Position numbers and translations under genes: made by a program. Of a stretch of DNA of 64,000 bases, positions 19,890-28,643 are shown one piece after another (within the stretch, counting starts at the first letter, position 1; each line of letters opens with the position of its first letter). Location of the stretch: NCBI RefSeq assembly GCF_009800965.1, contig NZ_WUAF01000004.1, forward strand, positions 62,001-126,000, in the 5' to 3' direction. The notes beneath the pieces were generated by a model. The model was given only the letters and a program-made list of their open reading frames with translations, was not told the origin of the DNA and ran no database searches. This DNA is from Cognatazoarcus halotolerans (GTDB lineage Bacteria; Pseudomonadota; Gammaproteobacteria; Burkholderiales; Rhodocyclaceae).

Positions 19890-20159
19890 TCAGCCGATCA
19901 TCATCGGAATCGACTCGAACAGCCGGCGCATGAAATCGGTGATGGTGGTGATCATCCACGGCCCGGCAAGGATCAGCGTGACGAAGATCGCCACCAGCTT
20001 GGGCACGAACGACAGCGTCATTTCATTGATCTGCGTGGCCGCCTGGAAGATGCTCACCACCAACCCGGTCACCAGGGCGGCGATGAACAGCGGCGCCGCG
20101 ACCAGGAGGGTGACCTCGACGGCCTGACGACCCAGGTCGATGACGGTTGTGGGGGTCAT
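19890..20159 (-). CDS. fliQ: Flagellar export protein FliQ
   Basis: Gate component of 89 aa with the two-helix hairpin typical of FliQ: VEVTLLVAAPLFIAALVTGL then LVAIFVTLILAGPWM. The conserved FQAATQINEMTLSFVPK linker lies between them. Family length is standard. Placed 15 bp after fliP and 18 bp before fliR. Confidence 0.96.
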   Translation of the reverse strand: MTPTTVIDLGRQAVEVTLLVAAPLFIAALVTGLVVSIFQAATQINEMTLSFVPKLVAIFVTLILAGPWMITTITDFMRRLFESIPMMIG

Positions 20160-20174
20160 CCGGGTTTTTCTCCT

Positions 20175-20918
20175 TCAGCCAAAGCTCTGCACCAGCGAAC
20201 CGATCAAGAGGGTCCAGCCGTCAACCAGCACGAACAGCATCACCTTGAACGGCAGCGACACGATGACCGGGCTCATCATCATCATCCCCATCGACATCAG
20301 CACTGAAGCAACCACCATGTCGATGATCAGGAAAGGTATGAAAACGATGAAGCCGATCTGAAACGCCGTCTTGAGCTCCGAGGTCACGAACGCCGGGACC
20401 ACCACCCTCATCGGCAGCTCTTCCGCCTTGTCGACACGCGGCACCTTGGCGAGCTTCGTGAACAGCGAAAGATCCGGCTCGCGGATCTGGCGCAGCATGA
20501 AGGCCTTGACCGGCACCGTGCCGCGGGCGAGCGCCTCCTGGAAACTGATCTGCTCGCTCGACAGCGGCAGGTAGGCTTCGTTGTACACCCGGTCGAGCAC
20601 AGGCGACATGATGAAAAAACTTAGAAACAGCGCCAGCCCGATCATCACCTGGTTGGGTGGCGAGGTCTGGGTGCCCATCGCGCTTCGCAGCAGCGAGAGG
20701 ACAATGACGATGCGCGTGAAGCTGGTCATCATCAGCACCGCTGCCGGGATGAAACTCAGCATGGTGAGCGTGAGCAGCGTCTGGATGCTCAGGCTCCAGG
20801 TAGTGCCGCCACCGGGAGCAGGGGCGCCGGTCAGTGCCGGCATGCTCTGCGCCAGCGCCGACAAGGGTAGTAACAGCGTGACACTCACGACGAACCGGGA
20901 AAGCCCTCTGGCACTCAT
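20175..20918 (-). CDS. fliP: Flagellar export protein FliP
   Basis: Export gate protein of 247 aa with a cleavable signal peptide (MSARGLSRF to SALAQS) and the family signature [19 protein letters not shown], followed by [17 protein letters not shown] much longer in-frame extension exists, but its Arg-rich sequence is fliO read in another frame. The start at 20918 overlaps the fliO stop by 4 bp (ATGA), supporting coupled translation. Confidence 0.96.
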   Translation of the reverse strand: MSARGLSRFVVSVTLLLPLSALAQSMPALTGAPAPGGGTTWSLSIQTLLTLTMLSFIPAAVLMMTSFTRIVIVLSLLRSAMGTQTSPPNQVMIGLALFLSFFIMSPVLDRVYNEAYLPLSSEQISFQEALARGTVPVKAFMLRQIREPDLSLFTKLAKVPRVDKAEELPMRVVVPAFVTSELKTAFQIGFIVFIPFLIIDMVVASVLMSMGMMMMSPVIVSLPFKVMLFVLVDGWTLLIGSLVQSFG

Positions 20919-21334
20919 TGGCGACGCTCCAGCAACCGCTGCAGCCGCGCCGAAAAATCGCCGCCGGACGGTGTGCCACCCTCGGCACCGGTCGAATCGC
21001 CTGGCGGCAGATCGGAAACGTCGAACTCGCTCAACGCATTGACCCGTCCGGGCGCAACCCCGAGCACGAGCACGCGATCGGCGACCTGCACCATCACGAC
21101 CCGCTCGCGCGCCCCGACCGCCGCAGCGCCAAGAACCTTCAGCCCACCGGCCGCGCCACCACGACTCATGCCGAGACGCTTGAGCAGCCACAGCACCCCG
21201 ACCAGCACCGCAAGCACCACGACAAGGCCGAACAGCATCTGGCCGATCCCGGCAGCAAGATCGGGCGCTGCCTCACCGGCCAGGGCCAGGCGGGGCGACA
21301 GGGCAATCAGGAGCAGGAGGGTTCGTGCTGGCAC
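20915..21334 (-). CDS. fliO: Flagellar biosynthesis protein FliO
   Basis: Protein of 139 aa with a signal-like N-terminus, one helix (about residues 33-51) and a cytoplasmic domain containing [28 protein letters not shown], the FliO pattern; it helps assemble the FliPQR gate. It is first after an intrinsic terminator (21445-21476), so transcription of fliOPQR may need read-through or its own promoter. No clear sigma-54 or sigma-28 promoter is seen in the short gap. Confidence 0.92.
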   Translation of the reverse strand: MPARTLLLLIALSPRLALAGEAAPDLAAGIGQMLFGLVVVLAVLVGVLWLLKRLGMSRGGAAGGLKVLGAAAVGARERVVMVQVADRVLVLGVAPGRVNALSEFDVSDLPPGDSTGAEGGTPSGGDFSARLQRLLERRQ

Positions 21335-21444
21335 AACGCAGATGTCCGAGTGAAGACAGCAGAAAGCTTAAGGTGCCGGAACGGCAATCCTTGCCGCAAT
21401 AAGGCGGCAATCTGCCTCCCAATTCGACGCTTGGACATGTAGCG

Positions 21445-21476
21445 AAAAACAAAAGGGCGACCCGCGGGTCGCCCTT
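21445..21476 (-). terminator. Intrinsic terminator between fliN and fliO
   Basis: Perfect 24-bp inverted repeat (21453-21476, half-site AAGGGCGACCCG). On the minus strand it is followed by a T-rich tract (TTTTGTTTTT) at 21452-21445. It lies 20 bp after the fliN stop. The T-run is only on the minus-strand side, so it acts on transcripts coming from fliM-fliN. Confidence 0.88.
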
Positions 21477-21495
21477 CTGCCGTGCCGGACGAGAC

Positions 21496-21966
21496 TCAGT
21501 TGCGCAGTTTGCGCATGCGCTCGGCCGGCGTGACGATGTCGGTAAGGCGGATGCCGAACTTGTCATTCACCACCACGACTTCGCCCTGCGCGATCAAGGT
21601 ACCGTTGACCAGCACATCCATCGGCTCGCCCGCCAGCCCGTCGAGTTCGACGACCGAGCCATGCGCCAGTTGCAGCAGGTTGCGGATCGACAGGCGGGTG
21701 CGGCCCAGTTCGACGGTCAGCTGTACCGGGATATCGAGGATCATGTCGAAATCGTTGAGCGCACCGCCACGCTTGGCACTGTCGCCGAAATCCGGGAAAA
21801 GCTGGCTCGCCGGCTTGGCCTGGTAAGGCGAGTCGGCGGAGTCCGCGGCCTCGCGCAAGGCTGCCTCCACGTCGGCATCGCTCTCGACGGCACCTGCCTC
21901 GGCCTGCGCCTGTTCCTGCATGGCCGCAGCCCAATCATCGTCGGAAACCTGGTTCTCGTCAGCCAT
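21496..21966 (-). CDS. fliN: Flagellar motor switch protein FliN
   Basis: C-ring protein of 156 aa. The C-terminal SpoA domain (about residues 75-150) reads DIPVQLTVELGRT, LLQLAHGSVVELD and GEVVVVNDKFGIRLTDIV. An acidic Ala-rich N-terminal extension of about 70 residues precedes it, which is common in proteobacterial FliN. The start overlaps the fliM stop by 8 bp. Works with FliM and FliG in switching and in docking export cargo. Confidence 0.96.
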   Translation of the reverse strand: MADENQVSDDDWAAAMQEQAQAEAGAVESDADVEAALREAADSADSPYQAKPASQLFPDFGDSAKRGGALNDFDMILDIPVQLTVELGRTRLSIRNLLQLAHGSVVELDGLAGEPMDVLVNGTLIAQGEVVVVNDKFGIRLTDIVTPAERMRKLRN

Positions 21967-22966
21967 TCTGTTCTCCTGGAAGCGCCGCCGTCGTCTCGTC
22001 CTGCGACAGGAAACGCTCGACCTTTATCGCATATCTGCCATGCTGCACGCCGTAGTGCCCCTCGAGCACCGGGGCCCCGTCCACTTCGACCTGAAGCAGC
22101 TCCGGCACCTGCAGCGGAATGACGTCGCCGACCTTCATGTTCACCACGTCCCGCAAGGTGATCCGCGCCTGGCCGAACTGCGCCACGAGCGCGACCTCGG
22201 CGTTCTGCAACTGCTTGCCGAGCATGTTGACCCAGCGCCGGTCCTGGGTAAGGTGATCGCTCTGCATCGTCGAATAGAGCGTGTCGCGGATCGGCTCGAT
22301 CATCGAGTAGGGAAGGCACACATGCATCTCCGCCTGTGATCCACCGAACTCGATCGAGAAACTGGTCGCCACCACGATCTCGGAAGGCGTGGCAATATTG
22401 GCGAACTGCGAATTCATCTCCGAGCGCACGTATTCGAAGCTCATCGCGAACACCGGTGCCCAGGCCCGCTGGTATTCGGCAAACACCACCGCCAGCATGC
22501 CCTGGATGATGCGCTGCTCGGTGGGCGTGAAATCGCGGCCTTCGACGCGGGTATGAAAACGCCCGTCGCCGCCGAACATGTTGTCCACCACCAGGAAGAC
22601 CAGGTTGGGATCGAAGACGATGAGGCCGATGCCGCGCAGCGGTTTGGCCGTGATCAGGTTCAGGTTGGTCGGCACGACCAGGTTCCGCACGAATTCGCTG
22701 TATTTCTGGACTTTGATCGCCCCGACCGAGACCTCTGCATTGCGGTGCATGTAGTTGAATAGCCCGATCCGCAGGTAGCGGGCGAAGCGCTCGTTGATGA
22801 GCTCCATGGTGGGCATGCGCCCACGCACGATCCGCTCCTGCGTGGCCAGGTTGTAGGGGCGCACGCCCCCACCGGTGTCATCGACCTGCTCCGGTTCGTC
22901 CGACTCCCCGGTCACACCCCTGAGCAGGGCATCGACTTCTTCCTGGGAGAGAAAATCCGCGGCCAT
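21959..22966 (-). CDS. fliM: Flagellar motor switch protein FliM
   Basis: C-ring protein of 335 aa. The N-terminal CheY-P-binding peptide is present (FLSQEEVDALLRGVTGE), then the CheC-like middle domain (YMHRNAEVSVGAIK, NMFGGDGR), and a C-terminal SpoA domain (ITLRDVVNMKVGDVIPL). Length is standard. Starts 12 bp after fliL and overlaps fliN by 8 bp. Confidence 0.97.
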   Translation of the reverse strand: MAADFLSQEEVDALLRGVTGESDEPEQVDDTGGGVRPYNLATQERIVRGRMPTMELINERFARYLRIGLFNYMHRNAEVSVGAIKVQKYSEFVRNLVVPTNLNLITAKPLRGIGLIVFDPNLVFLVVDNMFGGDGRFHTRVEGRDFTPTEQRIIQGMLAVVFAEYQRAWAPVFAMSFEYVRSEMNSQFANIATPSEIVVATSFSIEFGGSQAEMHVCLPYSMIEPIRDTLYSTMQSDHLTQDRRWVNMLGKQLQNAEVALVAQFGQARITLRDVVNMKVGDVIPLQVPELLQVEVDGAPVLEGHYGVQHGRYAIKVERFLSQDETTAALPGEQNG

Positions 22967-22978
22967 GATGAATGCTTC

Positions 22979-23548
22979 TTACTGGATGATGAACGAGTTG
23001 AAGAGCACTGACAGGACCGGCCCCCAGGGCTCCGACGCACTGCCACGCTGACGTCTGGGCGGTTCGTATCCGAGCACGTCGTTGGCTTCGATCATGATCT
23101 CCTCGGCCAGCGCCTCGCGCCCCTCGATGTTCGAGATCTCGGACGGCAGCTTCGAGGAGAGCAACAGATTGACCCGGTGGCGGATCTCCGGCATGTAGAG
23201 CTTGAGTTCCTCGCCGACCTTTGCGTCGGACACCCGCAACACGATCACGGCCTGGAGGAAGTGGTCACCGCTCTCGCGCTGGAGATTCACGGTAAAGGCA
23301 TCGAGCGGCACGAACACCGGCGGATGACCCTTGTCGATGGTCACCTTCGGCGGCTCCGGCTCGTGCGCATCGGCGGCCTGCCCCTCGTCCGCATGCTTGT
23401 TCTTGGAAAGCAGAAGGAACGCCGCGCCCCCCCCCACGACCAGCAGCAGGATCACCAGCACGATCACCAGGATCAGCATCTTCTTGCTCTTCTTGGGTGC
23501 GGGTGCGTCCCCTTCGACAGCTTCCGGTTTGGCAGGCGCCTTCGCCAT
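22979..23548 (-). CDS. fliL: Flagellar basal body-associated protein FliL
   Basis: Single-span inner membrane protein of 189 aa: a Lys-rich cytoplasmic head, one helix (about residues 23-47) and a periplasmic FliL domain containing VPLDAFTVNL, FLQAVIVLRVSD and LLLSSKLPSEI. It supports stator function near the motor. About 90 bp separate it from fliK, and it precedes fliM by 12 bp. Confidence 0.94.
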   Translation of the reverse strand: MAKAPAKPEAVEGDAPAPKKSKKMLILVIVLVILLLVVGGGAAFLLLSKNKHADEGQAADAHEPEPPKVTIDKGHPPVFVPLDAFTVNLQRESGDHFLQAVIVLRVSDAKVGEELKLYMPEIRHRVNLLLSSKLPSEISNIEGREALAEEIMIEANDVLGYEPPRRQRGSASEPWGPVLSVLFNSFIIQ

Positions 23549-23640
23549 TACTTACTCCTTTTCTATGCTTCGATTATCCGCATCGAACCATCACTCGAAG
23601 CCTGAAATAAGGGCCGCCAACAGCCGCTATTCGCTCGTCT

Positions 23641-24963
23641 TCAGGCGAAGGTGTCGATCAATCCATCACTGCGCCGCAACCACGTCTGGCTGGCGGCAAC
23701 CGGGCTTTCACCCGCCATGTCGTTTCCGTAGCGTTGCCGGTAGTGCCCGCTTCCGCTGCCACCGTCGCCCCGCTGTTGCTGGGCCTGGGTATTCACGTTC
23801 GCATCGCCCAGGGCGATGCCGGCCTCGGCGAGCACCTCGCGCAAACGCGGCATTGCCTGATCCAGCGCGTCGCGTGCCGCCGGGGTGGCCGCAACGAAAT
23901 GTGCGGTGGTGTGCTCGCCGGTGACGCGCAGCGACACCTCCACCCGCCCGAGATGCGGCGGCGTGAGGATCAGCTCGGCCGCACCCTCGTCGCGCCCGGC
24001 AAGCAATACAACGCGGTTTCCGACATCCTCGGCCCAACCCGGCTGACCGGCCGGGGTCGCAATGTAGGCCGGCATCGGCTGATGCGTCGCGGTACCCTGC
24101 GGCCGCGCCGTGGCACCGGGCTGCATGCTCATCTGCGCAGCGGCACCGTCGCTGCCGGTGCTGGTCGCGGTAGCGGCGGCACCGTCGGCCGCCGACGCTG
24201 ACAACGCGGCGGCCTCCTTCGCGGGGAGCGCGGCGGAGGGAAGCGCATCGCCGTCGGCCTCGTGCTTGACCTGCGGAACAGTCTTGCCCGACAGCGCTGC
24301 GGCATCGGTGCCTTCCACCTTGGCCTCGACGCCCGGGAGCGTAAAGTTCTTTGCATCGGGCGCGGACGCTGCGGATGCATCCGCCGGAACACTGCCTCCT
24401 TCCGGGTCGGCGCCATCCGATGACCGCATATCGCCCCTGACGAGCAGCGCCATGGACTGCCCGGCAGCGGCCTGCCGCCCCACTGCATCCGTCGCGTCGG
24501 CCGTGGTGCCATCTGGTCCGGCGCCGGCGCTCTTCGCCACGTCGGCGGCAAGACCCGGCAACAGGGCGGCAATCCCTGCCGCCGCCTGCGCCGCACTGCC
24601 GGCATCCGTTGCCACCGCCTTGCCCGTGGTATCGGCGGTATCCCGCGCGGCAGACTCGCGGGTGGCGCCCTCTTTCTCTGCCCCGTCGGTTTTGCCCGCC
24701 TTTTCGGTCCCTTCGGGCCGCGCCGATTCCGATGGCGCAGCGGCCTTTTCACGGGGCGCCTCGCTCTCGGCTCCCCGCGCGCGGGCGGATTCCTCGCTGC
24801 GCGCGGCCTCCCGGCGGTTGGACAACTGCTGATCGAGCACCCGCGAGAAGGCATCCGTACCCTGGGCGCTACTGGCCGAGGCGTCGCGCGCCCGGCTGGC
24901 GGCACCCTGTGCGGCATTGCTCGCACTGATCTGCGGAAGCACGGTCTTGGTGATTTCAGACAT
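23641..24963 (-). CDS. fliK: Flagellar hook-length control protein FliK
   Basis: Secreted ruler protein of 440 aa. The N-terminal two thirds are Ala/Ser/Gly/Asp-rich low-complexity sequence, as usual for FliK. The C-terminal hook-length domain (about residues 320-410) holds LILTPPHLGRVEVSLRV and a following VAATPAARDALDQAMPRLRE segment, recognised by FlhB when export specificity switches. The start at 24963 (MSEITKTVLP) is chosen over one 18 codons upstream. Follows fliJ by 60 bp. Confidence 0.9.
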   Translation of the reverse strand: MSEITKTVLPQISASNAAQGAASRARDASASSAQGTDAFSRVLDQQLSNRREAARSEESARARGAESEAPREKAAAPSESARPEGTEKAGKTDGAEKEGATRESAARDTADTTGKAVATDAGSAAQAAAGIAALLPGLAADVAKSAGAGPDGTTADATDAVGRQAAAGQSMALLVRGDMRSSDGADPEGGSVPADASAASAPDAKNFTLPGVEAKVEGTDAAALSGKTVPQVKHEADGDALPSAALPAKEAAALSASAADGAAATATSTGSDGAAAQMSMQPGATARPQGTATHQPMPAYIATPAGQPGWAEDVGNRVVLLAGRDEGAAELILTPPHLGRVEVSLRVTGEHTTAHFVAATPAARDALDQAMPRLREVLAEAGIALGDANVNTQAQQQRGDGGSGSGHYRQRYGNDMAGESPVAASQTWLRRSDGLIDTFA

Positions 24964-25023
24964 CGAGGTAATCCCGGAAAGAAGGTCTCGAACGGGCTGA
25001 CGCAAACTGCGTGCCACCCGGAC

Positions 25024-25473
25024 TCACTCTTCGTCCGTGCGATCCCGGAACAACTTGGCCGAATGCTCGTCGGTGGCCCGCTGCTCGTGCCGCGCTTCCT
25101 TGCGGACCTGTTCCTGATGGTGGCGCACCGAGAGCGTATCGAATGCCTTCACCCGGTTGCGCTCGGCGATCCAGGCCTGCTGGCTGGCCGCGGTGCGCTC
25201 GCGGGCCTGTTCGACGATCTTCTGCTGCTGGGCGATCGCATCGTCGAGCCGGCCGATGAATGCGGTGAAATTGCGCCAGGCATCCGGCCCGATGCCGTTG
25301 CGCGCGGTTTCCATGAAACGCTCGGCGTATTCGGTGCGGTACTGCTGCAGTACCGCCAGCCGGCCTTCGTCTTCCTTTGCGGCACCAATCAGCTCGCCGA
25401 GCCGTCGGGCAGCGCCGTCCATCCGGTCCTTGGCCAGATCGAGCAGGGTCTGAAGGGGGAAGTTCTCGCTCAT
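25024..25473 (-). CDS. fliJ: Flagellar export chaperone FliJ
   Basis: Protein of 149 aa, predicted almost wholly alpha-helical coiled coil, rich in Arg, Gln, Glu and Ala, as expected for the stalk-like FliJ that sits in the FliI hexamer. Start FPLQTLLDLAKDRMDGAARRL is family-like. It lies between fliI and fliK, the standard order. Confidence 0.92.
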   Translation of the reverse strand: MSENFPLQTLLDLAKDRMDGAARRLGELIGAAKEDEGRLAVLQQYRTEYAERFMETARNGIGPDAWRNFTAFIGRLDDAIAQQQKIVEQARERTAASQQAWIAERNRVKAFDTLSVRHHQEQVRKEARHEQRATDEHSAKLFRDRTDEE

Positions 25474-25536
25474 CCACGATGTCCTGTATCGGGCGGGTGA
25501 CAGAAATCTTTAGGGCGGGCCCGCCACGCGGCCCAT

Positions 25537-26934
25537 TCAACCGTTGAACAATCCCTGCAGCTTGAGCACGGATTCGTCATAACCTTCACGTTCGTCGATG
25601 CGCTGCTGGAGAAACGCTTCCAGCCTTGGATAAAGCGTCACCGCTTCGTCGAGCACCGGGTCGGATCCCGCCTGGTAGGCCCCCACGGCGATCAGATCGC
25701 GTGAACGCTGATAGCGCGAGAAAAGCTGCTTGAAGCGGCGCACCACATCGAAATGCTGGCTCTTCACGAGGTTGTGCATCGCGCGGCTGATCGACTGCTC
25801 GATATCGATCGCGGGATAGTGTCCCTGATCGGCCAGCGCGCGCGAGAGCACGAAATGGCCGTCCAGAATGGCCCGCGCCGAATCGGCGATGGGATCCTGC
25901 TGGTCATCGCCTTCGGCCAGCACGGTGTAGAAGGCGGTAATCGAGCCACCACCCTCGGCGCCGTTGCCGGCGCGCTCGACCAGTGCCGGCAGGCGCGCGA
26001 AGACGCTCGGCGGATAACCCCGGGTGACCGGTGGCTCGCCGATCGCCAGGGCGATCTCGCGCTGTGCCATGGCATAGCGGGTGAGTGAATCCATGATCAG
26101 CAGCACCTGCTTGCCCTGGTCGCGGAAATACTCGGCGACCGTGGTGGCATAGGCGGCCGCCTGAAGGCGCATCAGCGGGCTGGTGTCGGCCGGTGCGGCG
26201 ACCACCACCGAGCGGGCCAAGCCGTCCTCGCCGAGGTTCTGCTCGATGAACTCCTTGACCTCGCGGCCCCGTTCACCGATCAGCCCGACCACCACCACAT
26301 CGGCCGCGGTGAAGCGCGCCATCATGCCGATGAGCACCGATTTGCCGACGCCCGAGCCTGCGAAGAGGCCAACCCGCTGGCCCCTGCCCACGGTCAGCAG
26401 GCTGTTGATCGCACGGATGCCGACGTCCATCGAATAGCGGATCGGCTCGCGTTGCAACGGGTTGATCGGGCGGCTTTGCAGCGAGCGGCTGTGCGCGGTG
26501 ACGAGCGCGCCGAGACCGTCGAGCGGCCGGCCGGCGCCATCGACCACCCGACCGAGCATCTCCCCGCCCACCGGCAGGTGCTTGGCGCGATCGGACGCCC
26601 GGCGCCGCGGCTCGATGCGTTCCCCCGCCTTGAGCGTGGGCTGGCTCGGATCCACTGGCAGCACCAGCGCCCCCGGCGCGAGCCCGAAGACATCGTCGGT
26701 CGGCATCATGAAGAGTTTCTCGCCGTGGAATCCGACCACCTCCGCCTCCACCGCCCCGCCGCCCGGCACCACGATGCGACAGCCCGACCCCAGCGGCAGC
26801 TTGAGTCCGGCCGCTTCCATGACGAGTCCATTGATGCGGGTGAGTCGACCCGAGAGTTCGAAGGGGCTGCTTGCACCGGCCAGCTTGCCGGCGTCGACGA
26901 GATAGTTGCGCCACACCTGTTCGCGCGCGCTCAT
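25537..26934 (-). CDS. fliI: Flagellum-specific ATPase FliI
   Basis: F1-beta-like ATPase of 465 aa that drives export of flagellar subunits. The Walker A motif GSGVGKS spans residues 193-199 (Lys198), the Walker B region is [11 protein letters not shown], and [14 protein letters not shown] is the family's ATPase signature. The start at 26934 makes a 4-bp ATGA overlap with fliH. An in-frame start six codons earlier is less likely. Confidence 0.96.
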   Translation of the reverse strand: MSAREQVWRNYLVDAGKLAGASSPFELSGRLTRINGLVMEAAGLKLPLGSGCRIVVPGGGAVEAEVVGFHGEKLFMMPTDDVFGLAPGALVLPVDPSQPTLKAGERIEPRRRASDRAKHLPVGGEMLGRVVDGAGRPLDGLGALVTAHSRSLQSRPINPLQREPIRYSMDVGIRAINSLLTVGRGQRVGLFAGSGVGKSVLIGMMARFTAADVVVVGLIGERGREVKEFIEQNLGEDGLARSVVVAAPADTSPLMRLQAAAYATTVAEYFRDQGKQVLLIMDSLTRYAMAQREIALAIGEPPVTRGYPPSVFARLPALVERAGNGAEGGGSITAFYTVLAEGDDQQDPIADSARAILDGHFVLSRALADQGHYPAIDIEQSISRAMHNLVKSQHFDVVRRFKQLFSRYQRSRDLIAVGAYQAGSDPVLDEAVTLYPRLEAFLQQRIDEREGYDESVLKLQGLFNG

Positions 26935-27623
26935 GCCCCGTCTTCCTCCCACTCGCTGTCATTGCCCAGGTTGGCGACGATGCGCCGCCAACGCGTCTCG
27001 AGCGTCGCATCGAGCCGGCTGCCTGCCGCCTCGAGCAGGCAACCGCCCTTGCTGACCTGTTCGTCCTCGATGATGCGGTGGCCGAGGTGCGCCAGCTGTT
27101 CGCCGAGATATTCGCGCACCAGCTTCGCGTCGTCGGGGTGAAGGTGCACCATCGCGTGGCTTTGCGGCATCTGCTGCAAGGCCTCGCGGACCACCGCGAG
27201 CACGCTGTCCGGGTGGGCAGCCAGCTCCCTGCGTACCAGCTGGCGGGCGAGTTCGATGGCCAGCTCGAGCACATTGCCGGCAATCGACTCGTCGAGCGCA
27301 CCGAGCGCCTTGTCGAGATCCTCGACAAGGCCGAACAAGCGCATCGCTTCCACGCGCCCGCGGGCGGTGGCCTCGTCGTAGCCGGCGTCGTAACCGGATT
27401 TGCGTGCCTCCTCGTAGATCTGCTCGATGTCCGCAGCGGTCGGCAGCTTTATCGGCGGCTCCGGCGGCGGCAGTTCTTCCTGCCGCGGCGGTTCGGGCTC
27501 CGGCTCGGGCGGCGGCGCGGTCTGTTCCACTGGCGCCGGCGCGGGTTTCTGCGGCGGCGGGTCAAAATCGGTGGGCACCCAGCGACGGTATGCGCCGACG
27601 GCCTGATGACGGGTGATGCTCAT
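26931..27623 (-). CDS. fliH: Flagellar assembly protein FliH
   Basis: Regulatory partner of FliI, 230 aa. A Pro/Glu-rich segment (about residues 22-57) precedes a helical region with the [14 protein letters not shown] GxxxG-type stretch. The C-terminal FliH domain ([34 protein letters not shown]) resembles V-ATPase stator subunits. Overlaps fliI by 4 bp. Confidence 0.94.
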   Translation of the reverse strand: MSITRHQAVGAYRRWVPTDFDPPPQKPAPAPVEQTAPPPEPEPEPPRQEELPPPEPPIKLPTAADIEQIYEEARKSGYDAGYDEATARGRVEAMRLFGLVEDLDKALGALDESIAGNVLELAIELARQLVRRELAAHPDSVLAVVREALQQMPQSHAMVHLHPDDAKLVREYLGEQLAHLGHRIIEDEQVSKGGCLLEAAGSRLDATLETRWRRIVANLGNDSEWEEDGA

Positions 27624-27644
27624 GCCGGCACCGCCTCGCCGGCG

Positions 27645-28643
27645 TTACAGGAAGGCATCGTCGCCTCCCTTGCCGCCCAGCACCAGCGTACCTTCCTCGG
27701 CCAGCCGGCGAACGATCTTGAGGATCTCCTTCTGCTCGGCCTCGACTTCGGAGAGTCGCACCGGCCCTTTCGATTCGAGGTCGTCCCTCAGCATCTCGGC
27801 AGCACGCTGCGACATGTTCTTGAAAATCTTCTCGCGCAGCTCCGGCGGCGCGCCCTTGAGGGCGATGATCAGCGAATCGGACTGCACCTCGCGCAGCACG
27901 CTCTGGATGCCGCGATCGTCTACATCCATGAGATTCTCGAAGACGAACATCTCGTCGAGAATCTTCTGGGCGAGGTCCGGGTCGTATTCGCGCACATTGT
28001 CGATCGTCGCGGTCTCCGCCGCCGAGCCGACGAAGTTGAGGATCTCGGCAGCATGGCGGATGCCCCCCATGGCGGCCTTCTTGACGTTGGTCGCGCCCGA
28101 GAGCATGCGGGTCAGCGCGTCATTGAGTTCCTTGAGCGCCGCCGGCTGCACGCCGTCGAGCGTGGCGATGCGCAGCACCACGTCATTGCGCAACCGGTCG
28201 GGGAAATTCTTGAGGATTTCTCCGGCCTGGTCGTATTCGAGGTGCACCAGGATGGTGGCGATGATCTGCGGATGTTCGTTCTTGATGAGATCGGCCGCCG
28301 TCGCCGCGTCCATCCACTTGAGACTCTCGATCCCGGCCGTATCCGAACCCTGCAGGACGCGCGAGATCAGATGCCCGGCGCGCTCGTCGCCAAGCGCCTT
28401 GGTCAGCATCGCCTTGATCTGCTCGTGATCGGCCTCGACCGGCTTGCCCTTGAGCGCGTGTGCGTCGAGCAGGTCGAGCACCGCCTCGACCTTGTCCCGC
28501 CCCTGCGAAGGCATGGCCGCCATCGCCGCGCCGAGTTTCTGCACCTCCCTCGGGCCGAGCATCTTGAGCACCTCGGCCGCCTCGTCGGTACCCAGCGTCA
28601 TCAGCAGCAGGGCACTGCGCTCCAGTCCGTCATCGCTGCTCAT
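27645..28643 (-). CDS. fliG: Flagellar motor switch protein FliG
   Basis: Rotor protein of 332 aa linking the MS-ring (FliF) to FliM and contacting the stator. Armadillo-like middle domain (EHPQIIATILVHLE) and the C-terminal torque domain with charged residues (MFVFENLMDVDDRGIQSVLREV, and NMSQRAAEMLRDDLE). Overlaps the fliF 3' end by 14 bp. Confidence 0.97.
   Translation of the reverse strand: MSSDDGLERSALLLMTLGTDEAAEVLKMLGPREVQKLGAAMAAMPSQGRDKVEAVLDLLDAHALKGKPVEADHEQIKAMLTKALGDERAGHLISRVLQGSDTAGIESLKWMDAATAADLIKNEHPQIIATILVHLEYDQAGEILKNFPDRLRNDVVLRIATLDGVQPAALKELNDALTRMLSGATNVKKAAMGGIRHAAEILNFVGSAAETATIDNVREYDPDLAQKILDEMFVFENLMDVDDRGIQSVLREVQSDSLIIALKGAPPELREKIFKNMSQRAAEMLRDDLESKGPVRLSEVEAEQKEILKIVRRLAEEGTLVLGGKGGDDAFL

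Noticed and set aside
18765-20306. Long plus-strand frame opposite fliR, fliQ and fliP
   Set aside because: Antisense to three clear flagellar genes; composition is Arg/His/Gln-rich without domain features.
20919-21191. N-terminal extension of fliP by 91 residues
   Set aside because: The extension is fliO read in another frame; the shorter start gives a proper signal peptide and a 4-bp overlap with fliO.
23641-24963. Low-complexity Ala/Ser/Gly-rich stretch as a tandem repeat or horizontally acquired segment
   Set aside because: This is the ordinary composition of the FliK linker and has no exact repeat unit.
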